DNA of 64,000 nt from positions 124,001 to 188,000 of the forward strand of contig CAJXDR010000001.1 of the NCBI GenBank assembly GCA_913052345.1, in the 5' to 3' direction. Positions within the stretch are counted from its first letter, which is position 1, and each line of letters begins with the position of its first letter. The DNA is from UBA4421 sp002470275 (GTDB taxonomy: Bacteria; Pseudomonadota; Gammaproteobacteria; Pseudomonadales; Azotimanducaceae). Both the position numbers and the translations under genes were made by a program. The notes beneath the pieces were generated by a model. That model was given only the letters and a program-made list of their open reading frames with translations. It had not been told where the DNA came from and ran no database searches. Positions 8,805 to 16,958 of this stretch are shown piece after piece.

Positions 8805-9299
8805 ATGCATACGACAACTATTGAAATCAGCAAGGAATACCTGCATTTCGCGGCGGCGCATTTCACTCTGTTCAGCGCCACGGATAGAGAAAACCTGCAT
8901 GGCCATAACTTTCAGGTCACGCTGGATGCAGAGGCGGCTATTCAGGCTGATGGGCTTACCTTCGATTACAACATTCTAAAAAAAGCCCTCAAGCAACTGT
9001 GCGATGACCTGGACGAGCAGGTGCTTATGCCCAGCGAGTCCCCCTATCTCGAGGTTGAACAGGGAGATGACTACACGGTGATCATCTTCAACGGCGAGCG
9101 TATTCCTTTTTTGCCCCGTGATCTGACCCTACTTCCAATCCGCAACGTCACGGTGGAGGAGTTAGCGCAGTATCTCCTCGGCACGCTGGTGGCGCGGGAG
9201 GAGATCGCCGTCCTTGATATTCAACACTTGGTGCTGCGCTGCGCATCCGGCGAAGGCCAGTGGGCAAGCGCCTCTTGGTCGACTCCGGGGAACCCTTAA
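8805..9299 (+). CDS. 6-pyruvoyl-tetrahydropterin synthase/QueD-fold protein, catalytically atypical
   Basis: 164-residue T-fold protein of the PTPS/6-carboxytetrahydropterin synthase family. The three zinc histidines are kept: FAAAH (H19) and LHGHNF (H32, H34). By eye, the usual catalytic cysteine four residues before HGH is an arginine, with a glutamate at the next position (RENLHGH). The LDH catalytic motif reads LDE, and the C-terminal pterin-binding glutamate position appears to be a cysteine (VLRCASGEG). Members lacking the cysteine but having a glutamate are known as PTPS-III and can make a folate precursor, so a role other than queuosine synthesis is plausible. It lies 28 bases upstream of an SDR on the same strand. 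Confidence 0.75.
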   Translation: MHTTTIEISKEYLHFAAAHFTLFSATDRENLHGHNFQVTLDAEAAIQADGLTFDYNILKKALKQLCDDLDEQVLMPSESPYLEVEQGDDYTVIIFNGERIPFLPRDLTLLPIRNVTVEELAQYLLGTLVAREEIAVLDIQHLVLRCASGEGQWASASWSTPGNP

Positions 9300-9327
9300 C
9301 CCAACTTCTACTTAGCAGGGGATTATC

Positions 9328-10023
9328 ATGGCTCAAGCCATCATCACCGGCGCCAGCTCTGGTATCGGCTACGCTACCGCAGCAGCCTTTAGCGACGCGG
9401 GCTTCAACGTCATCAATCTTGCTCGTCGCGACTGTGATCTTCCAACGGTCAAAAACATAACCTGCGACCTCGCCAGAGAGGACTTTGTCGATCAAATCCA
9501 TGCCCATCTTGATGACCTGCTACACCCCAATGAGGCCATTGTTCTCGTCCATAACGCTGCGGTCCTTGCTAATGACAGCGCGGCGGAGATCGGCGCTCAG
9601 TCACTGCGGAACATTCTAGAGGTCAACTTGGTAGCACCGGCCCGACTCAATCAGCTCATCATCCCGAAGATGCAGAGCGGCTCCGCCATCCTTTATGTTG
9701 GATCAACACTGGGAGAGAAGGCGGTGCCCAATAGCTTTAGCTATGTCACAACAAAGCACGCCAGTATCGGCATGATGCGCGCGACCTGCCAAGATCTGGT
9801 TGGCCGCGAGATTCACACGGCCTGTATCAATCCCGGCTTCACCAATACAGAAATGCTGCGGCATCACGTGCCGCCGGAGGTAATGCCCCAGATTGCGCAG
9901 ATGAGCGCCTTCGGTCGCCTGATCGAGCCCGAAGAAATCGCCAAGGCCCTGCTTTTCGCGGCCCAAAATCCGGTCCTCAACGGCGCTGTTATCAACGCCA
10001 ACCTCGGACAAATTGAACGCTAG
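9328..10023 (+). CDS. Short-chain dehydrogenase/reductase, sepiapterin-reductase-like context
   Basis: 231-residue classical SDR. The NADP-binding motif TGASSGIG is at residues 8-15, the NAA motif near residue 76, the catalytic serine in VGST, and the YxxxK pair at Y139 and K143 (SYVTTK). An ARR after the second strand favours NADP over NAD. AGGGGA precedes the ATG. It probably forms an operon with the PTPS-like gene; PTPS plus an SDR is the arrangement of tetrahydrobiopterin-type pathways, so a pterin side-chain reductase is a reasonable guess, but nothing in the sequence proves the substrate. Its TAG stop shares a 4-base CTAG with the stop of the convergent transporter. Confidence 0.8.
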   Translation: MAQAIITGASSGIGYATAAAFSDAGFNVINLARRDCDLPTVKNITCDLAREDFVDQIHAHLDDLLHPNEAIVLVHNAAVLANDSAAEIGAQSLRNILEVNLVAPARLNQLIIPKMQSGSAILYVGSTLGEKAVPNSFSYVTTKHASIGMMRATCQDLVGREIHTACINPGFTNTEMLRHHVPPEVMPQIAQMSAFGRLIEPEEIAKALLFAAQNPVLNGAVINANLGQIER

Positions 10024-10781
10024 GTTGCGGTCGCTTCCTCATTTTTGCCCAGACCGAGATAGGGGCGCAGGTAGCGCACCGCGAGATAGATGATGGGGGT
10101 ATCGCAGGCTGCCACGATGACTTTAAAGACGTAGCCTGAGGCGATAAAAATCATCAGCTGAGGCCACAGCGGGGCCTCAGCGTCGATGGGCAACGCCTGT
10201 GCGTAGAAGTGGGTCACCAGGATCACGGCCGTAGTATCGACCACCTGACTCACCATGGTGGAGGCATTATTTCTCAGCCACAAATGACGGCCCTTTGTCA
10301 GGCGCTTCCAAAAGTGGAAGAGACGGACATCGCAGAGCTGGGCGATGAGATAAGCAATCATGGATGCGGCTACCGCCCCGAACGCATATTCCCGAATCTC
10401 AAAGAAGGGCGGCATACGGCCCGCTTGGTCAATTATTGGCTGTCCGTTGGCATCCATGCCGGTGCCTGGCAATACGCCCCCAAGCCAGAGCAAAAAGATT
10501 ACCCAAACGTTGAGCAGCAGACCGATCCAGACTAGGTCCCGCGCTTTCTTCTCACCGAACAGTTCACTGATTAAATCTGTGCAGATGAACGTGACCGGAT
10601 AGGGCAACACGCCGATGGCGACAACCATGGGGATGGTGAGACCAAAGACGCTAAAGGATAGGTCGAGAAACCGGCTGATGCCGAGAATATTTAGCATGGT
10701 CAGCGTGCCTAGGAAAAATCCTGCAAGGAGTAGAAACAGGCGCTGTCGACGCTGGTTATACACTTCGGTGGAGACGCTCAT
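10020..10781 (-). CDS. yhhQ: YhhQ/VUT family queuosine-precursor transporter
   Basis: 253-residue integral membrane protein with about six to seven hydrophobic helices. The family signatures PYPVTFICTDLISELFGEKKARDLVWIG near residues 60-87 and RNNASTMVSQVVDTT in the second half are characteristic of the vitamin uptake/queuosine precursor (YhhQ) family, which imports preQ0 or preQ1. AGGGG precedes the ATG. It converges on the SDR and PTPS-like genes; co-location of a QueD-fold gene and YhhQ suggests pterin/deazapurine metabolism, although they are on opposite strands. Confidence 0.85.
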   Translation of the reverse strand: MSVSTEVYNQRRQRLFLLLAGFFLGTLTMLNILGISRFLDLSFSVFGLTIPMVVAIGVLPYPVTFICTDLISELFGEKKARDLVWIGLLLNVWVIFLLWLGGVLPGTGMDANGQPIIDQAGRMPPFFEIREYAFGAVAASMIAYLIAQLCDVRLFHFWKRLTKGRHLWLRNNASTMVSQVVDTTAVILVTHFYAQALPIDAEAPLWPQLMIFIASGYVFKVIVAACDTPIIYLAVRYLRPYLGLGKNEEATAT

Positions 10782-10835
10782 GCTAAGCCCCTAGGCGCTC
10801 GGGCCCTTTGTTTTTTTGATGACGAAAGCGCGATG

Positions 10836-11834
10836 CTAGGTCAGCCAGTGTTGGTTGACGCAGTTATCCAAAATCCCCTTGTCGAGGTAATTCAGGATCG
10901 TTTTGCCACCCTTGAAGCGCATATCGTAGACACTTTCTGGGGTAAAGAAAGCAGAATGAGGCGTGATCAAAAGTCGATGATCTATCCACTCATCTCCGTC
11001 GGCCCACGCCCTAATCAAGGGGTGATTTGGATTGGCTGGCTCTTCGGGAAGCACATCTACGCCACAGGCTTGAATCATCTCCTCTTTCATCGCGTGATGC
11101 AGCGCATCCAGATCAATGATGGGGCCTCGTGCCGTATTAATTAAAATCAGCCCGGCTTTGGATTGGGCCAATATCTCTAGGTTGATCATCTTTTCGGTGC
11201 TTTTGGAGAGCGGCGCATGCAGGCTAACCACATCGCTTTGGGCGAAGAGTTCGCCCAGGGCGTCTACCCGCCGAATACCGATAGAGAGTTCCGCCCCGCT
11301 CTCTCGATGGGGATCAAACATCACCACATCCATCCCAAAGGCTTTGGCACGAAGCGCTGCAGCGGTGCCGATGCGACCGAGCCCAACCACCCCAAACGTG
11401 CAGGTCGAAAGACGCTTGCCGAAGGGATTCAGTGCCGGACGCCATCGCCCCCTGGGGTCCTGTTTTAACTCTCTGGTGTGAAAGGTAATCCCCTTCATAA
11501 GGGAAAGCATCAGCGCGATAGCGTGGTCAGCCACTTCTTGGGTACCGTAATCGGGCACGTTGCACAGCGGCACACCCCGTTCCCCCCAGGCGGCTCCGTC
11601 AATGTTGTCGAACCCCACCTTGGGAGTCAGGAAAATGCGGCACTTGGCCATCTGCTGCCGATATTCTTCCGGGATATCGTTAACGCTCACAACGGCATCG
11701 CAGTTCGCCCACTGGTCCTCCGTTACCTCCGTGAAGCGCTCACAAAACTCTGCCTGATGGCCGGCGATGCTTTGTTCTTCTATGTGTCGTCCTTCAGGCC
11801 AGCGCATGGCGGGCCATAAAATTCGATAACCCAT
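10836..11834 (-). CDS. D-isomer-specific 2-hydroxyacid dehydrogenase
   Basis: 332-residue NAD-dependent dehydrogenase that interconverts a (R)-2-hydroxyacid and a 2-oxoacid. It has the two-domain pattern of the family with the Rossmann motif GVVGLGRIGTAAALRA near residues 150-165, the substrate arginine in INTARGPIIDLDAL, the glutamate in VLPEEPANPNHP and the catalytic histidine in LITPHSAFFT. AGGGGAG precedes the ATG. The N-terminal catalytic domain has no recognisable substrate signature. It fits the window's wider set of hydroxyacid enzymes. Confidence 0.85.
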   Translation of the reverse strand: MGYRILWPAMRWPEGRHIEEQSIAGHQAEFCERFTEVTEDQWANCDAVVSVNDIPEEYRQQMAKCRIFLTPKVGFDNIDGAAWGERGVPLCNVPDYGTQEVADHAIALMLSLMKGITFHTRELKQDPRGRWRPALNPFGKRLSTCTFGVVGLGRIGTAAALRAKAFGMDVVMFDPHRESGAELSIGIRRVDALGELFAQSDVVSLHAPLSKSTEKMINLEILAQSKAGLILINTARGPIIDLDALHHAMKEEMIQACGVDVLPEEPANPNHPLIRAWADGDEWIDHRLLITPHSAFFTPESVYDMRFKGGKTILNYLDKGILDNCVNQHWLT

Positions 11835-11892
11835 GCAGTCTCCCCTGGAATATCCTTTTCGCCTTCGGTAAGCCTAACTCTGGCCGCACATA

Positions 11893-12849
11893 TTACCGAT
11901 CGACCAAGGTTTCAGCCAGCAAGGTGGCGCTACGTCGGTGCGCGGGCGCATCCACACCCGGTAGGCGCAGGCGTGTGGCAATCAGATGGGTCATGCCCAG
12001 CCTTTCGCGATACCTTGCAACCCCCTCGCGAACGAATTCGGGGTCACCAATTAACGCCCAGTCATCCAGCGTCTCGCCCGGCAGCAAGCGAGTATTCTCA
12101 TACTCCGCCTGCATGCGTTGGCGAAGATTCGCTACCTGTGCCGGATCCTCACCCACAAATATTGTGCGCATCAGGGGCACGGTAGAAGACCTTTGGTGCC
12201 CTGCCGCCTGCGCTGCTGCCGCGTGAACGTCGTAATTACCTACCAGGGTGCCCAAGCTCTCCATCGGGGAACTCAAATACGGTAGCCCCAGGGTTCCCGC
12301 CTGGGCTAGGGCCTTGGGTCCAAAGGCGGCAACCCACAGGGGCGGATGGGGGCGCTGCACCGGCAGCGGATGAACGGCAACTGCGTGGGCAGGGTCCCCG
12401 TCCAAGGAGATGGCTTCGCCAGCCCAAGCCCGCTGCATCAACTCCAAAGTCCACGCAAAAATGCGCCGCTTCTCTTTGATAGGCACCTGAAAAGCCTGCA
12501 GCATTTGGGGCGCATAGCCCCGGCCCATACCCAGAAGGACTCGGCCCTCACTAAGCTGATCCAGCACGGCCACCTGCTCTGCAGCCTGCAGCGGATTGCG
12601 CAGCGTGATCAAAAAAGACGTCGTGCCCAGGCGAATGCGCTGGGTCACCCCGGCCGCCGCAGTAAGCATCATCAACGGGTCAGGCAAGGCGTGTGGCGCG
12701 AAATGGTTTTCCGGCAGCCAGAAGGAGTGGTAGCCAAGCTGCTCCGCAAAGCTCGCCTGCTCGCCAATGCTTTGAGCGGTAGCGCCGACGAACTGCCAAG
12801 GGGTAATGCCGAGATGCAGGCGCTGAGGCGCAGGGCCCCCCTCAGTCAC
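11893..12849 (-). CDS. LLM class (luciferase-like) flavin-dependent oxidoreductase
   Basis: 318-residue TIM-barrel protein of the bacterial luciferase-like monooxygenase superfamily. Family features are FAEQLGYHSFWLPENHF, TQRIRLGTTSFLITLRNPLQAAEQ, and the LSEGRVLLGMGRGY loop. The start is GTG, overlapping the stop of the upstream gene by 4 bases (GTGA). FMN or F420 dependence cannot be settled by eye, but the PENHF motif and overall form look closer to FMN-using alkanal monooxygenase-like members than to the three F420-type relatives at 46-52 kb. The substrate is unknown. Confidence 0.8.
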   Translation of the reverse strand: MTEGGPAPQRLHLGITPWQFVGATAQSIGEQASFAEQLGYHSFWLPENHFAPHALPDPLMMLTAAAGVTQRIRLGTTSFLITLRNPLQAAEQVAVLDQLSEGRVLLGMGRGYAPQMLQAFQVPIKEKRRIFAWTLELMQRAWAGEAISLDGDPAHAVAVHPLPVQRPHPPLWVAAFGPKALAQAGTLGLPYLSSPMESLGTLVGNYDVHAAAAQAAGHQRSSTVPLMRTIFVGEDPAQVANLRQRMQAEYENTRLLPGETLDDWALIGDPEFVREGVARYRERLGMTHLIATRLRLPGVDAPAHRRSATLLAETLVDR

Positions 12850-13760
12850 GCGCCACCGCGTGGCATCATCAAGATTGCTTTCATGGTCGCCCTTACTGCG
12901 CTGAGGTGCTGCCGATGGGCAAAATCCTGATAAAGGGGATCATTCTCTAGAAGCAAACATCGGCGCGGCTCATCCTCTCCCGGTAGTTCACTTTGGCATG
13001 AAAAGCGCGTTCGCTCGCCGAAATTGTTGCCCGCAACGCCATAGTTGCCAAATCCCTGGGCATCCGTCGCCGGCTCCCAGAATGCCGTCCAGGATGCGGG
13101 CATACCGTCGATGGGTGCTCTTACCTCTCTAAGCGTCTGTGTCGCGGTATCGTGCAGCAGCCGGTTGATCCCGGCTTTAAAACTCTGCCCATCCTGCTCA
13201 ATCCCTTGCGCCATCAGTTCAGAACAGACAGTCGTGAGCGCGCGTTCTATTCGATCCACATCCACCGGGAAGCGATCAAAGCGGTCAACAAAGGAGAGGC
13301 GCCACCAGCGGCTGGTAAAAACCGGCACCACGTGGGCTGGCGAACTGACTTCCTGAATGTAGCTTATCAGGCTACCAAAGGCCTTGAGCCTATCCTGTCG
13401 ATTGTCTGCCTCTGCATGATCCTCTAGCAGGCGAGAAAAGTGATTGTTAAACCGTGTATCTATGATCCCGAGGACTGCATCGGTTTTATCCTGCTGGTGA
13501 TTCAGGTAGTTCCAGCGAAACATTTTGACGAAAAAGTTGCTCTTAGCCTGTGAGAGGTTAGCGCGCACAATGTAGCGTGCGTCCAGGGCAGAAAGCCCGA
13601 CGCGTTGATCAGCCGGCAGCATCGCATCACAGCGACTAATCTGCTTGGCAGCGAGAAAGGTCAGCTGCTGGTGCAGATCATTCTGATAGCCATAGACGTA
13701 GGAACTATGACTGGCCGCCAAAATAAGGAGGCTGCTCGCTAAGCGCATAAACCACTTCAT
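12846..13760 (-). CDS. Secreted protein of unknown function
   Basis: 304-residue protein with a signal peptide (MKWFMRLASSLLILAASHSS, cleavage near YGYQ). The mature part is soluble and alpha-helical in character. The segment FGSLISYIQEVSSPAHVV and the early LHQQLTFLAAKQI loosely resemble zinc-dependent phospholipase C or S1/P1 nuclease folds, in which HY..D...P.H coordinates metal, but the first His is Ser and the Asp is Glu here, so this is only a hint. The ATG start overlaps the end of folK by 56 bases. The gene continues into the LLM gene with a 4-base overlap, so the three form one transcription unit. Confidence 0.6.
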   Translation of the reverse strand: MKWFMRLASSLLILAASHSSYVYGYQNDLHQQLTFLAAKQISRCDAMLPADQRVGLSALDARYIVRANLSQAKSNFFVKMFRWNYLNHQQDKTDAVLGIIDTRFNNHFSRLLEDHAEADNRQDRLKAFGSLISYIQEVSSPAHVVPVFTSRWWRLSFVDRFDRFPVDVDRIERALTTVCSELMAQGIEQDGQSFKAGINRLLHDTATQTLREVRAPIDGMPASWTAFWEPATDAQGFGNYGVAGNNFGERTRFSCQSELPGEDEPRRCLLLENDPLYQDFAHRQHLSAVRATMKAILMMPRGGA

Positions 13761-14226
13761 CGGTCTCGAGACTTTCCAATAGTTGTTGGATGGATTGACC
13801 AAGCCCAGGCCATACCGTGTGAGGGATAAGCTGGGAGGCCGGTTTTAACACAAATAGTCGATCCGTGGCTCGCGGATGCGGCAATGTAAAATGCTCGCTT
13901 TGACGCCTCTCGCTGCCGAAGAGCAAAAGATCTAGGTCTAGCTCTCTCGGCGCATTACGCTGATAGCGCTCAGCACGACCAAACTCTCGCTCAAGGGTTT
14001 TAAGACGAGACAACAACATTTCAGGGGTCAGATCAGGGAGCGCATCAAAAACCACGGCAGCGTTGATGAAATCTCCTGATTCCGGAGGGCAGTTCACCGG
14101 CGATGTCCGCCACAAAGAGGAGCTGCGGACACTTCCTGGCTGGGCCAGCCGCGCGAGCGCGTGCATCGCGGCGATGACAATCTCCGTTGATTCTCCCTGA
14201 TTTGAACCCAACCCAACTAACACCAT
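13705..14226 (-). CDS. folK: 2-amino-4-hydroxy-6-hydroxymethyldihydropteridine pyrophosphokinase
   Basis: 173-residue HPPK, which pyrophosphorylates 6-hydroxymethyl-dihydropterin in folate synthesis. Conserved elements are VGLGSNQGES at the N-terminus, SSLWRTSPV, DFINAAV, the ERxxxRNAPRELDLDLLLF magnesium-binding motif near residues 85-105, and LPHPRATDRLFVLKP. The start was set at MVLVGLGSNQG, which matches family N-termini; the 34 upstream codons have no counterpart. Here folK is separated from panB, its usual neighbour in many gammaproteobacteria, and instead lies upstream of a secreted unknown protein whose start it overlaps. Confidence 0.93.
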   Translation of the reverse strand: MVLVGLGSNQGESTEIVIAAMHALARLAQPGSVRSSSLWRTSPVNCPPESGDFINAAVVFDALPDLTPEMLLSRLKTLEREFGRAERYQRNAPRELDLDLLLFGSERRQSEHFTLPHPRATDRLFVLKPASQLIPHTVWPGLGQSIQQLLESLETDEVVYALSEQPPYFGGQS

Positions 14227-14399
14227 GTTTTGATATATCTCACCGTTTGCGGGCAGGTCAACTTGCCCTGTCGCGTCTCTGAAAGTATCCGACCCATTTA
14301 CAATGATAACAGCAGGTGATCGGCGCACGAGCGATTATCGCGGTAGTAATCATGAGAGTCCTTTGGCAACATCACCAAACTTTACGCAAGGGGATCACT

Positions 14400-15482
14400 A
14401 TGAAGGCTGCCGTTCTCAGAGAAATAAACAAACCGCTTGAAATCGAGGACGTTCAGCATGGCGACCCAGCTCCCCGTGAGGTTTTGATCAGGACCGTGGC
14501 CGCAGGCGTCTGTCATTCGGACCTTCATTTTCAGGACGGTTCCTACCCCCATATGCTCCCGGCCATTCTTGGCCATGAGTCTGCTGGCGTCGTCGAGGCT
14601 GTGGGCTCGGATGTGACCTACGTGAAGCCCGGTGACCATGTGATTACCTGCTTATCCGCCTTTTGCGGTCATTGCGAACACTGCCTCACCGGGCATATGT
14701 CGCTCTGCAACGAACCGGAGCTGCAGCGCCCTGAAGAAGAGCCCAGTCGCCTTGCCAAGAGCGGCGAGCAAATTTCCCAGTTCCTCAATCTTTCCTCCTT
14801 CGCAGAATACATGCTGGTGCACGAACATACGGTGGCCAAGATTCGTGACGATATGCCCCTGGATATTGCAGCGCTAATTGGCTGTGGTGTAACGACCGGG
14901 GTAGGCGCGGTGATCCATACGGCTAAGGTCGAACCGGGCAGCACGGTGGCCGTTATTGGCTGCGGCGGCGTCGGTCTCTCTGCGATCAATGGCGCGCATC
15001 TAGCCGGTGCCGCTCGAATCATCGCCATCGATATGGTCGCCAGTAAGCTTGAGCTTGCACGCAAATTCGGTGCCACGGACGTTGTCAATGCCAGCGAGGT
15101 TGATGCGGTGAAGACCGTTCGAGCACTGACCTCCGGGGGCGTGCACTATTCCTTCGAGGCCATCGGCTTGGCCAAGACGGCGCAGCAGGCGTTCAAAATG
15201 CTTGGCTTTGGCGGCACGGCAACCATCATTGGCATGATCCCAGTGGGCACTCAGGTGGAAATACACGGCCCGGAATTTTTGATGGAGCGCAAGATGCAGG
15301 GCTCAAACATGGGCTCCAACCGATTTCGCGTCGACATGCCTCGATTTGTCGACCTATACCTGCAGGGTCGATTGCACCTTGATGAGCTGATCTCCAAGCG
15401 GATTCGCCTTGAAGATGTCAACGAGGGCCTAGAGGCACTCAAAACCGGTGAGGTGGCACGCAGCGTGATTATGTTCGACTAG
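14400..15482 (+). CDS. Zinc-dependent alcohol dehydrogenase (MDR family, class III-like)
   Basis: 360-residue medium-chain zinc alcohol dehydrogenase. The catalytic zinc ligands are in CHSD near residue 38, GHESAG, and the GCGVTTG cysteine. The structural zinc has the four-cysteine set CGHCEHCLTGHMSLC. The nucleotide fold is GCGGVGLSAINGA. AAGGGG precedes the chosen ATG; a longer in-frame start 28 codons upstream was rejected. The sequence resembles class III/NDMA-dependent-type alcohol dehydrogenases rather than ethanol-specific ones; substrate unknown. It converges with the HtrA protease gene, both stops lying in a small palindrome. Confidence 0.87.
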   Translation: MKAAVLREINKPLEIEDVQHGDPAPREVLIRTVAAGVCHSDLHFQDGSYPHMLPAILGHESAGVVEAVGSDVTYVKPGDHVITCLSAFCGHCEHCLTGHMSLCNEPELQRPEEEPSRLAKSGEQISQFLNLSSFAEYMLVHEHTVAKIRDDMPLDIAALIGCGVTTGVGAVIHTAKVEPGSTVAVIGCGGVGLSAINGAHLAGAARIIAIDMVASKLELARKFGATDVVNASEVDAVKTVRALTSGGVHYSFEAIGLAKTAQQAFKMLGFGGTATIIGMIPVGTQVEIHGPEFLMERKMQGSNMGSNRFRVDMPRFVDLYLQGRLHLDELISKRIRLEDVNEGLEALKTGEVARSVIMFD

Positions 15483-15492
15483 CAAGGGCTAG
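15479..15492. terminator. Small hairpin at convergent gene ends
   Basis: CTAGC, loop AAGG, GCTAG gives a perfect 5-bp stem that contains the stop codons of both the alcohol dehydrogenase (15480-15482) and the HtrA protease (15489-15491). It is too short and lacks a T-run to be called a terminator with confidence. Confidence 0.25.
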
Positions 15493-16931
15493 CGGATCAC
15501 CACATAGTAAAAACGGCCATTGCGAAAAATTCGCAACAGGAGCTGGCGCTGGGACTGGCGCAGCACGTCGCGAAGAGCCGCAATATTTGCCACCGAGCGA
15601 CGGTCGGCAGCCACGATGACATCGCCAGGCCGCAGGCCGGCTCTGTAAGCAAGACTGCCACTGCTGACCTCCGTGGCCACCACGCCAGCCCCTCCGCTGG
15701 CGTCGTCGGGGTTCCTTAGATTCTGTAGCTGAACCCCACGAAGCCAGGGCGATAGCCGCTGGCCCGCCAGGGCCTCCTGGGCATCCGCCTCAATGCGGAG
15801 CACCGTCGTGCGCCGCTCCCCCCGGCGAATGTAGCTTACGTCGAACTCGTCCCCGATAAACATGATCGCCGCTTGGCTGGAGAAATCTGCAACGGTGGAG
15901 ATACTCTTTTGACCCATACTCGTGATGACATCTCCAGGCAGCAGCCCCGCTTTTTCCGCTGAGCTTCCAGCCTCTACATCCACCACCACAACGCCCCGAG
16001 GTGCTCCAATATCCGTCAACACCCCGAAAGCCTCGGCCAGCTCCCGATTGAGAGGCTGCACTACGGCACCCACAAAGCCTCGATTGACCTCGCCCTTGGC
16101 GATGAGCTGCTCGGCAACCGCGCGCACCATATTCGATGGGATGGCGAAACCAATGCCGATATTGCCGCCACTGGGCGCAAAGATAGCGGTATTGATCCCT
16201 ACCAGTTTGCCGCTCAAATCCACCAGCGCCCCGCCGGAGTTGCCTGGATTGATCGGCGCGTCAGTTTGAATGAAGTCCTCGAACCCCTCGATGCCCAATC
16301 CGCTTCTCCCCAGAGCGCTCACAATGCCGCTGGTCACGGTCTGATTGAGTCCAAAGGGGTTGCCGATGGCTACCACGAAATCACCCACCCGAAGTGCCCC
16401 GCTGTCGGCATAGGTGATGGCCACCAGTTCATCAGCTTCCACCCTAAGCAGCGCCAAATCCACCTGGGGGTCCAACCCCAACAGCTCAGCCTTGAGGTTT
16501 CGACCATCCGCAAGGCCTACGCTGATTTCGTCGGCACCTTGAACTACGTGGTTGTTGGTAACGATATAGCCAAGCTCGGCATCGATGACCACCCCGGAGC
16601 CGGCACTCTGAGTGCGGCGATAGCGCCGTCGTCCCTCGGGAATATTAAAAAAGCGCCTGAAAAAAGGGTCCTCCAGCAGGCGATTTCGCTCCTGCACCGT
16701 AGATCGCGTCGCGATATTGACCACGGCTGGGTTCACTCGCGCTAACATCCCGGCAAGGCTGGGCAGAGGCTGGGTGGTGCTGTCCTCGGCGGGCACCGCC
16801 AACGGTAAGGCGGCCACGTTAACCGGTGCCGCCGTGACCAGAAGGCTCACGAGCAGTAACAGCCCCGACAGAACCCGTCTTCTGCCTGATAGACCAATTG
16901 GGTAAGACATTGGGCTATTTATCGTTGGCAT
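15489..16931 (-). CDS. HtrA/DegQ-type periplasmic serine protease
   Basis: 480-residue trypsin-like protease with an N-terminal signal peptide, catalytic triad H128 (TNNHVV), D158 (QVDLALLRV) and S232 (NPGNSGGAL), then two PDZ domains (roughly 275-365 and 390-475). It degrades or refolds misfolded periplasmic proteins. It could be DegQ, DegS-like or MucD-like; two PDZ domains exclude DegS. It lies 27 bases after coaX on the same strand, so it may be transcribed with the pantothenate genes, an uncommon association. MPTINSPMSYPIG contains two possible starts. Confidence 0.9.
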   Translation of the reverse strand: MPTINSPMSYPIGLSGRRRVLSGLLLLVSLLVTAAPVNVAALPLAVPAEDSTTQPLPSLAGMLARVNPAVVNIATRSTVQERNRLLEDPFFRRFFNIPEGRRRYRRTQSAGSGVVIDAELGYIVTNNHVVQGADEISVGLADGRNLKAELLGLDPQVDLALLRVEADELVAITYADSGALRVGDFVVAIGNPFGLNQTVTSGIVSALGRSGLGIEGFEDFIQTDAPINPGNSGGALVDLSGKLVGINTAIFAPSGGNIGIGFAIPSNMVRAVAEQLIAKGEVNRGFVGAVVQPLNRELAEAFGVLTDIGAPRGVVVVDVEAGSSAEKAGLLPGDVITSMGQKSISTVADFSSQAAIMFIGDEFDVSYIRRGERRTTVLRIEADAQEALAGQRLSPWLRGVQLQNLRNPDDASGGAGVVATEVSSGSLAYRAGLRPGDVIVAADRRSVANIAALRDVLRQSQRQLLLRIFRNGRFYYVVIR

Positions 16932-16958
16932 GGTGTATCCAAGTAACGCTCCAGAGGC

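Noticed and set aside
12346..12930. 194-codon open frame on the plus strand over the LLM gene
   Set aside because: Antisense to a well-supported gene with strong family motifs; composition is that of a shadow frame.
16929..16958. Possible promoter between coaX and the HtrA gene
   Set aside because: Only about 27 bases lie between the genes and no recognisable boxes are present.
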